Source of the DNA: Lepidodermella squamata
Lineage: Eukaryota > Gastrotricha
Reading direction: 5' to 3'
Assembly (NCBI GenBank): GCA_047495785.1
Contig: JBLDXI010000031.1
Location: 124,001 to 188,000 of the forward strand
Length of the DNA: 64,000 nucleotides
Positions within the stretch are counted from its first letter, which is position 1, and every line of letters starts with the position of its first letter. The translations under genes and the position numbers were made by a program. The notes under the pieces are model-generated. The model saw only the letters and a list, made by a program, of their open reading frames with translations, did not search any database and was not told the DNA's origin. Positions 55,567-64,000 of the stretch are shown in pieces.

Positions 55567-56682
55567 AATAAAGTTTCGGCCAAAAAAATCAGATTCCAAA
55601 AATACAACGCGAAAACATGTCACATGATAACCTCTGACACAATAGCATTGTCGTAAGTCGTAAGTCGCATGGTCTGTTCACCCTGTGCTCGAGCCTTTAA
55701 CTTTTCCTGTTGTTATTGATTATTGATTTTGCTTTTGTTTTTGATGGTTCGTTGCTCCTAAATTATTGCTAACAAATGTATAGGAAATTGAAGGACAAAG
55801 AAATGATTTTCATTTCATTTCGTAAGCTTCTGGTCTTCAGCACAAAATTCAATCCGGTAACTTTCGAGTAATTCGAGATTCAACGTTTATTCGAGCGAAA
55901 TGAGGAAGTTTTTGAATTTGCCACTAGATTAATCACCAAAACCCCCTAAAAATGTCGATACCACGGACTTTTCCACTCGTCACTTCGATATGGTTGGGTG
56001 ATTATGGAGCGAGTCAAAATATGGTTACTATGAAGATTCCTGATGACTTGGATATTCCAAATCTTTCTAAAACAGGGTTTCTTTAACGGTTGCCTAACTC
56101 CTACGTTACAGGACTCAGCCTCAGGCTTGCAGTACCCTACGATCATGCCTTCTAGGAAACAATATCAAAATCAGTAAAATTTGGTTGGGAATAAGCATAA
56201 TTTATTGAGCGACAATTGATTGTTTTATATTTTCCTTGATCACGCGTAACTTTTGCTGACTGTACAAGCAAATGGAGGAAATTGTTTGACTCATTCATTG
56301 AAAGTTGGAAGATGAGCTGAAGCGCTTCAAAAGTTTTAATATCCACAATCATCGCTTGATAATTTTTTGTTTATTTTTGGCCTGGAAATGGTCCAACATG
56401 TCTTGTTCCTTCGTGTGGATCTTTCATTTCTTCTGATGTCATGATATTTTGCCATCGGACACAGTTCGGGTAACGCTGCTGTAATGTTTCTCTAACAGTG
56501 GCAATAAATTCTATAATTTTCTACTATGTACCCGATCGAGATGGGGTGTCATGCACTCCAGCACCCCTGTTCTTCGCACCCGGGTTATCGATGGGCGTAC
56601 ACATATAAATACATTTCCTTATAAGCTTTAACATTAGCATTAGCATGTAGAATATGAGCTCCAAATACGATACACCAAGCAG
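55567..56682. other. Intergenic region, unrecognised frames
   Basis: The minus strand near 56350-56500 has an open stretch (QQRYPNCVRWQNIMTSEEMK) and another at 56152-56352, neither assignable. The remainder appears non-coding. Confidence 0.4.
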
Positions 56683-58055
56683 TCAAAAGTATATCATCAA
56701 ACAAGTCGTGATGTCTAAGGCCACACAGAGCATCAATACAGCAGTAAACGCGATGCCATCCATCAAATCGATCTTGCGCAGGTTCCATCTTGTAAATTTG
56801 CACTCGAGGTATTTCTCCGAGTTGGTGCCGTTCGTCAGCCGACAAGTGACAAGGCAATAAATCGAAACAAACACGCCGATAGAAATTTGAACAGCGAAAT
56901 TGACCTCCAGCCATATGATTTCAGCAGTGTCAGGTATATTATCGGTAATCACAGTCATCAAGAATGACGACGAGAGAAAAATTGTTAGCGAAAAACCAGA
57001 TCGATCAGACTTTTCAGCAGGTAGAGCGAATACAGACAACTGAAGAATTTTCAGAAGAACCATCGGTAACATAACAGTCGTAATGTAGCATTCAGCTCTA
57101 CGAGATAAGTAGAAGTTGAATTTGATCAACGATTGCGATTCCTGCGACGTAGAATTTAATGCTACAAGTCGCCAAATGTCGTTGGGGAGACCTTTTAATC
57201 CGTCATGTTCCTCTCCGGAGATTGGGTCTTTGAACTTGAATCCCCGGCCATGCCATGCAAATGAGTATTTGTCGAATGTTTCAGGGCTAATTTCTATCGA
57301 GCAAACTTGGGTATCGAATGGGAATCTTGAATACACAGAAAGATATCTTAACGACTTGATAAAATCTCGCCTAACTCACTTCTTGAACCTGAGGAAACAG
57401 GTCGAATCGTATCTTGAAATAGCGCTCAAAAACGCGGAACCTGTTGCTGCAACGAATACCATTTTTCTATCCGGCCTTGTTAAGTTTAATAGCTTAACGA
57501 TAGTTTAACAGTTTTTTTATTCCAGTTACCAAAGGAAAGGGTCAATGTAGCCGACCCTATTTCTGTGGACCATGTTTGGCACCCATATTTCGTCCTTTAC
57601 CCGATAGCGGCAGTATTTCGGTTTGCTGGAATTTTGCTTCTGGATTTCTTCTTTGGACATCCATTTTGCGCATTCAGGAAGCTTCCATTCAAAAGTAACT
57701 TCTGCTTGCATCGAGAAGAGCTGCTTAGCATCGCTGAGGCCAAATGTCATTGGTTGTAAGCGAATGTCAACTCGCGGTTTCAAACCATTTATATACGGTT
57801 TAATGGTAGCTCTGCGAAGGTAGGGGCAGTAACTTTGCATATTTTTACAGAATTTATCATCCGGATCTATATATCATGGCCTGGCTTGTATAATTGAATT
57901 AAAAAAATCTGCTGCGGAAAAAAGTAAAATCTGCTGCTGAAAAAAGAGCTATCCTTATCATCCGGATCAGAATCATTTGCACTAAATTTTTCTGGCCGTT
58001 CAAAGCCGCAGGTCACTCCTGTGTAGAGAAGAATAATGAACAAAACGATTGGCAT
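56683..58055 (-). CDS. Cys-loop ligand-gated ion channel subunit G, exon 1 interrupted by an 87-bp insertion
   Basis: The exons (complement) are 57530-58055, 57380-57475 and 56683-57325. Blocks: signal MPIVLFIILLYTGVTC, CPYLRR, WKLPECAKW, YCRYRVKDEIWVPNMVHRNRVG, Cys-loop C-FLRFKKFPFDTQV-C and M2 SDRSGFSLTIFLSSSFLMTVI. Exon 1 contains 101 extra bases (an 87-bp insert plus one copy of a 14-bp duplication), which break the frame just before FCKN. The rest is intact (388 codons without the extra bases). Unless the insert is spliced out the gene is null. A possible GT...AG pair around the insert would restore frame with loss of six residues, but the donor is weak. Confidence 0.8.
57854..57968. mobile_element. 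87-bp insertion with 14-bp target duplication
   Basis: TTATCATCCGGATC is present at 57854-57867 and 57955-57968, flanking 57868-57954. The insert contains two copies of AAAATCTGCTGC-GAAAAAAG. The long duplication suggests target-primed insertion of a short retroposed sequence, or an introner-like element. Confidence 0.75.
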
Positions 58056-58124
58056 TTGTCCTACAACAAGCAAAAAAACTTATATTACCTATGTTATATT
58101 TTATCGTGTTATATCATCGTTCAA

Positions 58125-58137
58125 CTCGGATATTGCG
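58125..58137 (-). promoter_or_regulatory. Channel promoter motif upstream of G
   Basis: CGCAATATCCGAG on the minus strand, two differences from TGCAATATCCGGG, about 70 bases upstream of the start, with AT-rich TATAA sequence following. Confidence 0.5.
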
Positions 58138-58235
58138 TACCCTCCAAAATCTTTTTTATTTACTACAATATTTATTATTCAGCTTCATACCGCGCGAGGG
58201 AAGCAAAGGCCGTAGATGTTTAGATCGGAAAAAAG

Positions 58236-59440
58236 TTTGAAACAGACAACTGAAGAACTTTGAGGAGAACCATCGGCAACGTAATAGTAGTTATATAGCA
58301 TTCGCCGTTACGAGCCTAGATGAAATTGAAACTCATCAATCTGTTAAAGAGGGCTGTGATCGAAAGAGTAATAAATTTGTTATAAATTTATTTTTTGCTT
58401 ATAACGCTAATATAAATCGCTCGCGCTAAGTTTTATGTGAAGCAAAAAAATACTGTGATTTTTTGCTGCTGTTTGAGTTCTAATATTCTCTTACGTTATT
58501 CACGTCATTTGGGTCATTTCCTTCATTCATAAATTTTGACATTGCGCGCAGAGGTGAAACGCTGCCCTCGCGGTCTGCATAGCCAATGGCCTCAAGACGA
58601 TGTTCCAATTCTTTTGTTGAATCTGGAAAGCTAGTTTTTACCATTTTTCTCAAGAAAATAATCGTGATACAAAAACTACCAAAAGCTAACTCGATTTTCA
58701 ATCCGCCAATAGCCGCATTTTTCGTGTCACAAACTACCTGTATGCTGATGCCTTTCTTTTGTGATTTTAATCACAAACGAGTTTTCCCCAGCTTGAAAAA
58801 TTTACCCTCTCACGCCTTATTTGGCATAACATTGAAGTGCCTCGTAAAAGCTGCCATTTCGAATGATGCAATAGCTAGATTTCAAGTCATCGAATGATTG
58901 TGGAATTTGTCAAAGGAGAAAAATATTTCTCAGGGGTAATGCCAGCTTCTATAGCTTCTTATTCTGCTGAGAAAGCTGTTAGATACCAGTTAAAAGGTAA
59001 CAGGTGTGCGATGAAATTGAATGATAACCCTCAATCTATCATATATTTTGAAACTCGTGATTCGATTTACCGGTTTATCGAAAACGATCTGCTGAAACTA
59101 GTGATAATAACTGTAGTAAAGAATGCAATTGAAGCAACAGAATAGGCAAAATAGGCAATAATATAGCACCAACAATAAAAAGTGTACGATAGATTTTTTT
59201 TCTGTGTCGCACTATAACGTCATTATAATGTTGTTATAAGTCTTATTTATGTACGATCACAGCCCTCAAAGTCTTGCGTTGTAACATTCTTTTCTACATG
59301 TCTGTGTCGGAGAGATGTCTGTACTCCGTGTTCTTCCATTCTAGTCAAAGATCTTTGAAATAAAATCCGCAGTAATACCATTCAAATGAATATTTCTTGA
59401 ATGTCTCAGAGCTCATGTCAATCGAGCAAACATGGATGCA
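58236..59440 (-). pseudogene. Cys-loop channel relic 3, itself split by a MITE
   Basis: In transcription order: VCSIDMSSETFKKYSFEWYY near 59430-59370, stops, then after the 58349-59267 insertion NRLMSFNFI, a stop, ARNGECYITTITLPMVLLK ending at about 58236. It matches exon 3 of the array genes from the second half of the Cys-loop to M1. Multiple stops; no M2-M4. Confidence 0.82.
58349..59267. mobile_element. 919-bp element with 14-bp perfect inverted ends
   Basis: GAGGGCTGTGATCG (58349-58362) and its perfect complement (59254-59267) bound a segment inserted within relic 3. AAA abuts both ends, a possible 3-bp duplication. Frames of 103 and 83 codons on the plus strand (58586-58897 and 58894-59145) and one of 73 codons on the minus strand are unrecognised; they could be remains of a transposase or a chance result. 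Superfamily not assigned. Confidence 0.75.
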
Positions 59441-59802
59441 AACTTGGGGCGAACAGCGAACTTAAATTACCTATTCATTCAAATTTCAAATTGAGTCAAA
59501 AGAAGCGTTTCCTTCAGCGGTACTTACTATAAAGTTTTTACCTGAAAGGGCCCGGGATACCTCCACTGGGCTCCCGGGGTCTTAACTTCAATACACGCCC
59601 CTCCCATTTCCTACTTCAACAAAGATAGGAAAAAAGCACAAGATTCCCGCGTTGGACCCACCATACTCCACAAGTGTAATAAAATATGCGAGAGAGTTTG
59701 AAAACACTGATTGCAAGAACTGCGCAATTATTAATACCAATGCTGGCACTATCAGTTCGGTTTAATAATAAACATATCCATCTAATAAAAATCACCACGC
59801 CA
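59441..59802. other. Intergenic, no gene seen
   Basis: 3' region of subunit I. GGGCCCGGG-rich sequence near 59550-59580 was not assigned. Confidence 0.4.
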
Positions 59803-61083
59803 TCAAACAAGGTATATTATCAAACAAGTCGTAATGTCTAGCAGCAAGCATAGCGACAACGTCGTAGCAAACGCAATGAAATCCATAATATTGATTTTTC
59901 GAAAATTCCATCTGGTAAATTTGCACTCGAGGTATTTCTCCGAGTTGGTGCCGTTTGTCAGCCGACAAGTGACGAGGCAATAAATCGAAACAAACACCCC
60001 TATTGTAATCTGAACAGCGAAATTGACCTCTAACCATATGATTTCTGCAGTGTCAGGAATATTGTCTGTAATCACACTCATCAAGAAGAATGACGAAAGA
60101 AAAACTGTTAGCGAAAAAACGGAACGATCAGACATTTCAGCCGGTAGAGTGAATACAGACAGCTGAAGAATTTTCAGAAGAACCATCGGTAACAAAACAG
60201 TCGCAATGTAGCATTCGGTTTTACGAGATAAATAGAAGTTAAATTTTACCAACATATCAGAATCGCCGAACGATGCGTTCGCTGCCAAAAGGCGCCAAAT
60301 GTCGGCGTCAGAGAAAGCTCTGACTTTTGAATCTAACACTCCGGTGAACGGGTGTCGAGTGTCCAATTCTCGCCCGACATATGTAAGCGCGAATTTCTCA
60401 AATTGATCAATGCCTATGATTATCGAACAGACTTGGTTATCAAATGGGAATCTTTTAAATAAAAATAAAACATTTTAATGATTTTCACGGTTTTAAATGG
60501 ACTCACTTTTTGAACCTAAGGAAACAGGTCGAATCGAATTTCGAAATAACGCTCAAAGAAGCTGTACCATTTGCTGTCACAAATACAGTTTTTTGATCCG
60601 GCCTTCGTAAGATGAACGGAGAATATTAAGCTTAAAAGATAGTCTGAAATCTTATTACCACAGAAATGGATCGATGCTGCCAACTCTGTTGCTGTGAACA
60701 ATTTGCGGTACCCATATTTCATCCTTTACTCGATAACAGCAGTAATTAGGAGCGTTCCGGTTTTTTGGCTTGATTTCAGTTTTGTTTATCCATTTAGCGC
60801 ATTCAGGAAGCCTCCATTGAAGGTTAACTTCGGCTTGCATCGATAAAAGTTGCTTTATATCGCTCAGGCCAATGAATGATATCGGCTGAAGGCGAATGGT
60901 AATCCAGGACTTTTCAATGAGCTGTCTAGGTTTAGCAGTGGTGCTGCGAAGATACGGGCAATAAGTTTGCAATTCCTTACAGAATTCTACATTCGGAGCT
61001 AATTCATTTGCCTTTGATTGGCGCATGGCATACCTAGACGGCACGCCTGAGCAGAGCAGAAGCAAAAAAGCAGCGCGTAGCAT
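59803..61083 (-). CDS. Cys-loop ligand-gated ion channel subunit I
   Basis: The exons (complement) are 60659-61083, 60507-60602 and 59803-60451, giving 389 residues. A methionine at 61098 is also in frame, but the TATA-like box at about 61117-61124 would place the transcript start near 61090, favouring 61083 (MLRAAFLLLLCSGVP). Blocks: FCKELQTYCPYLR, WRLPECAKW, YCCYRVKDEIWVPQIVHSNRVG, Cys-loop C-FLRFKKFPFDNQV-C, M2 SDRSVFSLTVFLSSFFLMSVI and linker RLTNGTNSEKYLECKFTRW. It is the first gene of the minus-strand array. Confidence 0.9.
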
Positions 61084-61114
61084 TTTTCTTTTCAACATTC
61101 AACCCAAACATAAG

Positions 61115-61144
61115 GTCTATATATCGGTGAACCCGGATATTGCA
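61115..61144 (-). promoter_or_regulatory. Channel I promoter: TGCAATATCCGGG motif plus TATA-like box
   Basis: TGCAATATCCGGG (61132-61144, minus strand) then GATATATAGACC, with the same order and spacing as upstream of subunit A. Confidence 0.65.
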
Positions 61145-61894
61145 TGCCATGGCGAATGATTGATGTGGACTTCGTTTCAGTATGAGATAAGCGGCTCCAC
61201 GCAATGCTAAATTCTATCGCATAGGAACTCTAACAAAATGTTGACAGCGAATTTGGTATGCAAGCCGTCATTTTGGCAGTTTTGGAATTTGCGCAGCTGC
61301 AATTGAAGCCTGAAACTAATTTGACCCAAGAGTGCTAACCTCACTATATAAAGGTCTAGAGTGAGCCCGGTAATTCCGGACTTAGTTTTCAAGCTCGAGC
61401 TCGGTTTTTCATCTCTACTTATTAAAATAAATTTCGGCTTCTTCGTGGCCAGGACAGGCTCATTGCCAAGTTTGGGTCTAAGTTCGCCCGTCATCTGTGA
61501 CCCAAATATAATATCCGCGAAAGATTCTTTTTTACCGATGTCGTTGCTCCGAGTTCGAAAATCGGATATCAGTATAATGCTTTAATCTTTGAACATCAGC
61601 GGCAGTCAATTTGCAGTCTTTTTGGTGTCAATTCGAGGAACAATTCTAATAAGTAATCAACAACGACGCTGGGCGCTGGGCTATATTTTAACGACTGATT
61701 TCCATTTTACAGTATGTTTTCGTGCAAAACCGGTTTTTTTAAACGAGATGTAACGACAGTGAAAAGAGGGACAAGACAATTTAGACTGCTACCAAGACAA
61801 ATCTATTGAAAACAAACCACCAACGAAATCGATATCCCTTGAAATCATTACTAATCATCAAATATTTCTTCAGTATTGTGAGCGTCGCGATCCT
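61145..61894. other. Intergenic, no gene seen
   Basis: Short overlapping frames on both strands (61207-61585) without recognisable domains. Confidence 0.4.
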
Positions 61895-62450
61895 CTAAGA
61901 GAGTGATGATTCGTGATTCGTAACCTTACGATCTCCATTTCTCCAGTTCAGGATCACCAAGCTGCTGAAAGATAAGATAAAAGCCCCGAAAGCCACAGCA
62001 ATGCATCTAGCAACGGCACCTGGCAAAGCAAGAACAATCAGCACTGAGCCGATAAGTATCGTTGGATTATTGACCAAAGCCATATTTGTTCGATCGATAG
62101 ACGCTGGAACTGGCTTACCAACTCGGCGGAGGTTCGTCTTTATTTTATAAAAATTCCATATTTTGGAGAGCAAAGTAACCAGATGCAAACAAGGCAGCCC
62201 AAACGCCCAGATTGGGGTCTATTGAACTACGGCCTGGGCATCCGCCTCAACTAAGCCCTTGTCAGTGTAGCTCATGTTCCCAATGCGGAGGCCTTGGATG
62301 TTAGTATTGAGAAGAGACTCGTTCACAGCTTTCGTGACGATTTCGGGGTTCGTTTGATAATTAGCTACGGATACGTTTTGCTTCTTCAGCTAGATATCCG
62401 CATTGTGAAGTGCATGCAGGCCTTTGAGGATATAGTCATGCATCAAAAAT
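61895..62450 (-). pseudogene. Class C GPCR (GABA-B-like) relic
   Basis: A single reading frame with two stops. DYILKGLHALHNADI aligns with DTLLMALLALHDADM of the intact receptor at 20.6 kb. NYQTNPEIVTKAVNESLLNT and LRIGNMSYTDKGLVEAD align with its NYRENSSLVARVARQSL and VRVDETSYSKDGALVGD. The frame then jumps to a membrane part (RTNMALVNNPTILIGSVLIV, RCIAVAFGAFILSFSSLVI) resembling the last GABA-B helices, so membrane segments 1-4 or 5 are deleted. In-frame stops follow HNADI and AVVQ. Upstream traces may reach about 62.6 kb. Confidence 0.75.
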
Positions 62451-63094
62451 CGGTGTCATGCATCAGAAAACACCACTCAGAACGAATGTTTGGGGGTAAG
62501 CTGCTGCGCCGATCCAGTCCAAAATGCTTGTAGAAACTGCTGTGCCTCCCTCCTACAGCCGTGAACTTCCGGGGCCAGGCGATACGGATTGTCAACGGTG
62601 CTGTAGTTCACGATGAAAACTTATCTCGGACCCGTGATTCCAGCTTTGAAGGCTTGGCATAGAAATCTGTGGACAATTACGTAAATTGACAATTTGAAGT
62701 AAATATATTGATTATTCTGATCTAGCGTTTTGATTGCCTCAGTCACTTGATCATTGATCTCAACTATAGCAGTTAAATAGGCGACATTTAACTTACAAAA
62801 GGGCTCATCGATTGACAGTCCGTGGAAAACTTTGGTCAGAGGATCAATGGAGAGGCAGTGTAGGTGTTCATAGATTCGTCATAGAATTCGATGATAGCTC
62901 GCGGAGCCAGACAAGCTGACGTCACCAGAAGACAGGCAGGCAAACGGAAGGCGGCGGTGTCAAGGGCTGAACCGAGGCGGATGACGGCGAGCCAGCGGTA
63001 GCCAGTTGTAGCAAAAACACGTTCGAAGGTAAAAAACTAAGGCTTACTATTTGAAGGCTAAAGCTAAAGGACCGGAGAGAAGTCAGCGACTTGT
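62451..63094. other. Degenerate region upstream of the GPCR relic
   Basis: The minus strand has short open blocks (AIIEFYDESMNTYT, LDPLTKVFHGLSIDEPFC) separated by stops. They may be further receptor remnants but I cannot align them convincingly. Confidence 0.4.
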
Positions 63095-63300
63095 CTTGTC
63101 ACTGGCTGGTCTCGTCGCTTGAAAAACATTGAACTTTATTGGCCGTTATTACCACATGTCATCCACAAGTATTTAGATTCCAGGCTCACGTTAAGTAGAT
63201 TTCGTTGTAATGCTTGGAAAATTACAGAATAAAGCCCGTCATGAAATGATCAGCTGCTTACAATTGAAAATTGTCCGACCCTGCTTATGCAAATAGTGGA
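63095..63300 (+). pseudogene. Scrap of the LDLa-sushi gene 3' end
   Basis: CTTGTC-CTGGCTGGTCTCGTCGCTT near 63093-63120 and the 3' UTR block GAATAAAGCCCGTCATG-AATGATCAGCTG near 63227-63260 match the end and UTR of the LDLa-sushi copy 2 (near 36720 and 36830). No upstream exons. Confidence 0.7.
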
Positions 63301-63356
63301 GCTTTCAGTTTCTTAATTACAGACTATTACAGGCTGACTATTACAGTAGGAAGAAG

Positions 63357-64000
63357 CAGGGCCGGATTAACGCATATGCACAGAGGGCACGTGCCCAGGA
63401 GCCGCCAGTCAAAAGGGGCCGCCAGAAAGTGGTGAAATGTTCGCTTTTACTAAACATTCCCGGAAGATTTTTGGGCCTTTATTAGGTCGTTATTCTTTGC
63501 AATTGAGAGCCTTTCCAAGCATCCGGATCAACCCATTTTCTTGTATTTTGCTAAAATTTTGCTCGCTTCGCTCGCAAGTTCGTCAACTTTTATTCACTTT
63601 TTTATCAGTACTCCCCCTATTCAATTAATTTTGAACAAGCGTTAACTCATTTGGGGGTTTTAATGAAGAATGAATGAGAGTCAAATCCTCTTGCCACAAT
63701 TGTTTCGGAGTCAGAATGAGACGGGAAAACAAGGATTTTTCTGCATGAGAAAAACGATTTCCAGGAATATTCTTGGAAAATTTCTCACTTCGCTCGTGGT
63801 AATGTGACAATATTCCAATTTGCGGTTATTTTGTTGGAAAATGGAAAGCACTTATGAACGCCAACTCATTTAGCAATACTGGGTGGCTTGTAGCAACAAA
63901 ATACCAAAGCAAAATTAAATGTTAGAAGTTAGAAGGAATTATTGTTTAATGAAATTTAATCCCACTGTTTAATCCCATCAGGAATTTGAGAAAATTGACT
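63357..64000. mobile_element. hAT-like terminus, element runs off or is truncated
   Basis: CAGGGCCGGATTAACGC at 63357 has the form of a hAT MITE end. The matching GTTAATCCGGCCCTG terminus is not present before the window end, so extent and integrity are unknown. No gene was recognised in the remainder. Confidence 0.4.

Overview
This is a eukaryotic, almost certainly invertebrate metazoan, contig. Genes carry short canonical GT-AG introns (commonly 50-60 nt). The families present are animal ones: Cys-loop ligand-gated channels, class C GPCRs, LDL-receptor class A and sushi domains, homeodomains, NOSIP and DNA polymerase kappa. There is no operon structure, no Shine-Dalgarno sites and no prokaryotic genes. 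I cannot fix the phylum from sequence alone. Intron phases were checked by hand, and every multi-exon model reported as intact sums to a multiple of three.

Left part (1-16 kb) is transposon-rich. It holds a 903-bp tandem duplication, a polymerase kappa first exon, a PAN-like secreted protein, a piggyBac-type MITE and a truncated NOSIP gene. Next come hAT-like and MULE-like transposase scraps, then a 4.28-kb P-element/THAP9-type transposon with 39-bp inverted ends and a spliced 852-codon transposase frame. That transposon sits in the last exon of the first of two paralogous genes encoding seven tandem, highly divergent homeodomains. The second copy (14.3-15.9 kb) is complete. Between them lie two fold-back elements and a tRNA-Pro(CGG)-like sequence.

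Middle part (17-37 kb) carries small secreted and receptor genes. These are two inverted copies of a three-LDLa plus sushi protein, a single-exon GABA-B-like class C GPCR, one plus-strand Cys-loop channel, three secreted dienelactone-hydrolase-like enzymes, and a tandem pair of four-exon cysteine-rich secreted proteins. A 195-bp hAT-type MITE has a perfect 8-bp target duplication.

Right part (37-61 kb) is a minus-strand tandem array of Cys-loop channel genes: four intact (38.2, 50.7, 54.2 and 59.8 kb), one disrupted by an 87-bp insertion (56.7 kb), one split by an 8.4-kb fold-back element (40.3-50.0 kb), and three relics. All share one three-exon structure, a very short M3-M4 loop, extra extracellular cysteine pairs and, for most, an upstream TGCAATATCCGGG-type motif next to a TATA-like box. 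The 8.4-kb element itself holds a nested 1.2-kb element with an 11-bp target duplication. A decayed class C GPCR and a scrap of the LDLa-sushi 3' end close the window.

The likely common theme of the middle and right regions is lineage-specific expansion of membrane receptors/channels and secreted proteins by local duplication, with heavy mobile-element traffic creating pseudogenes.
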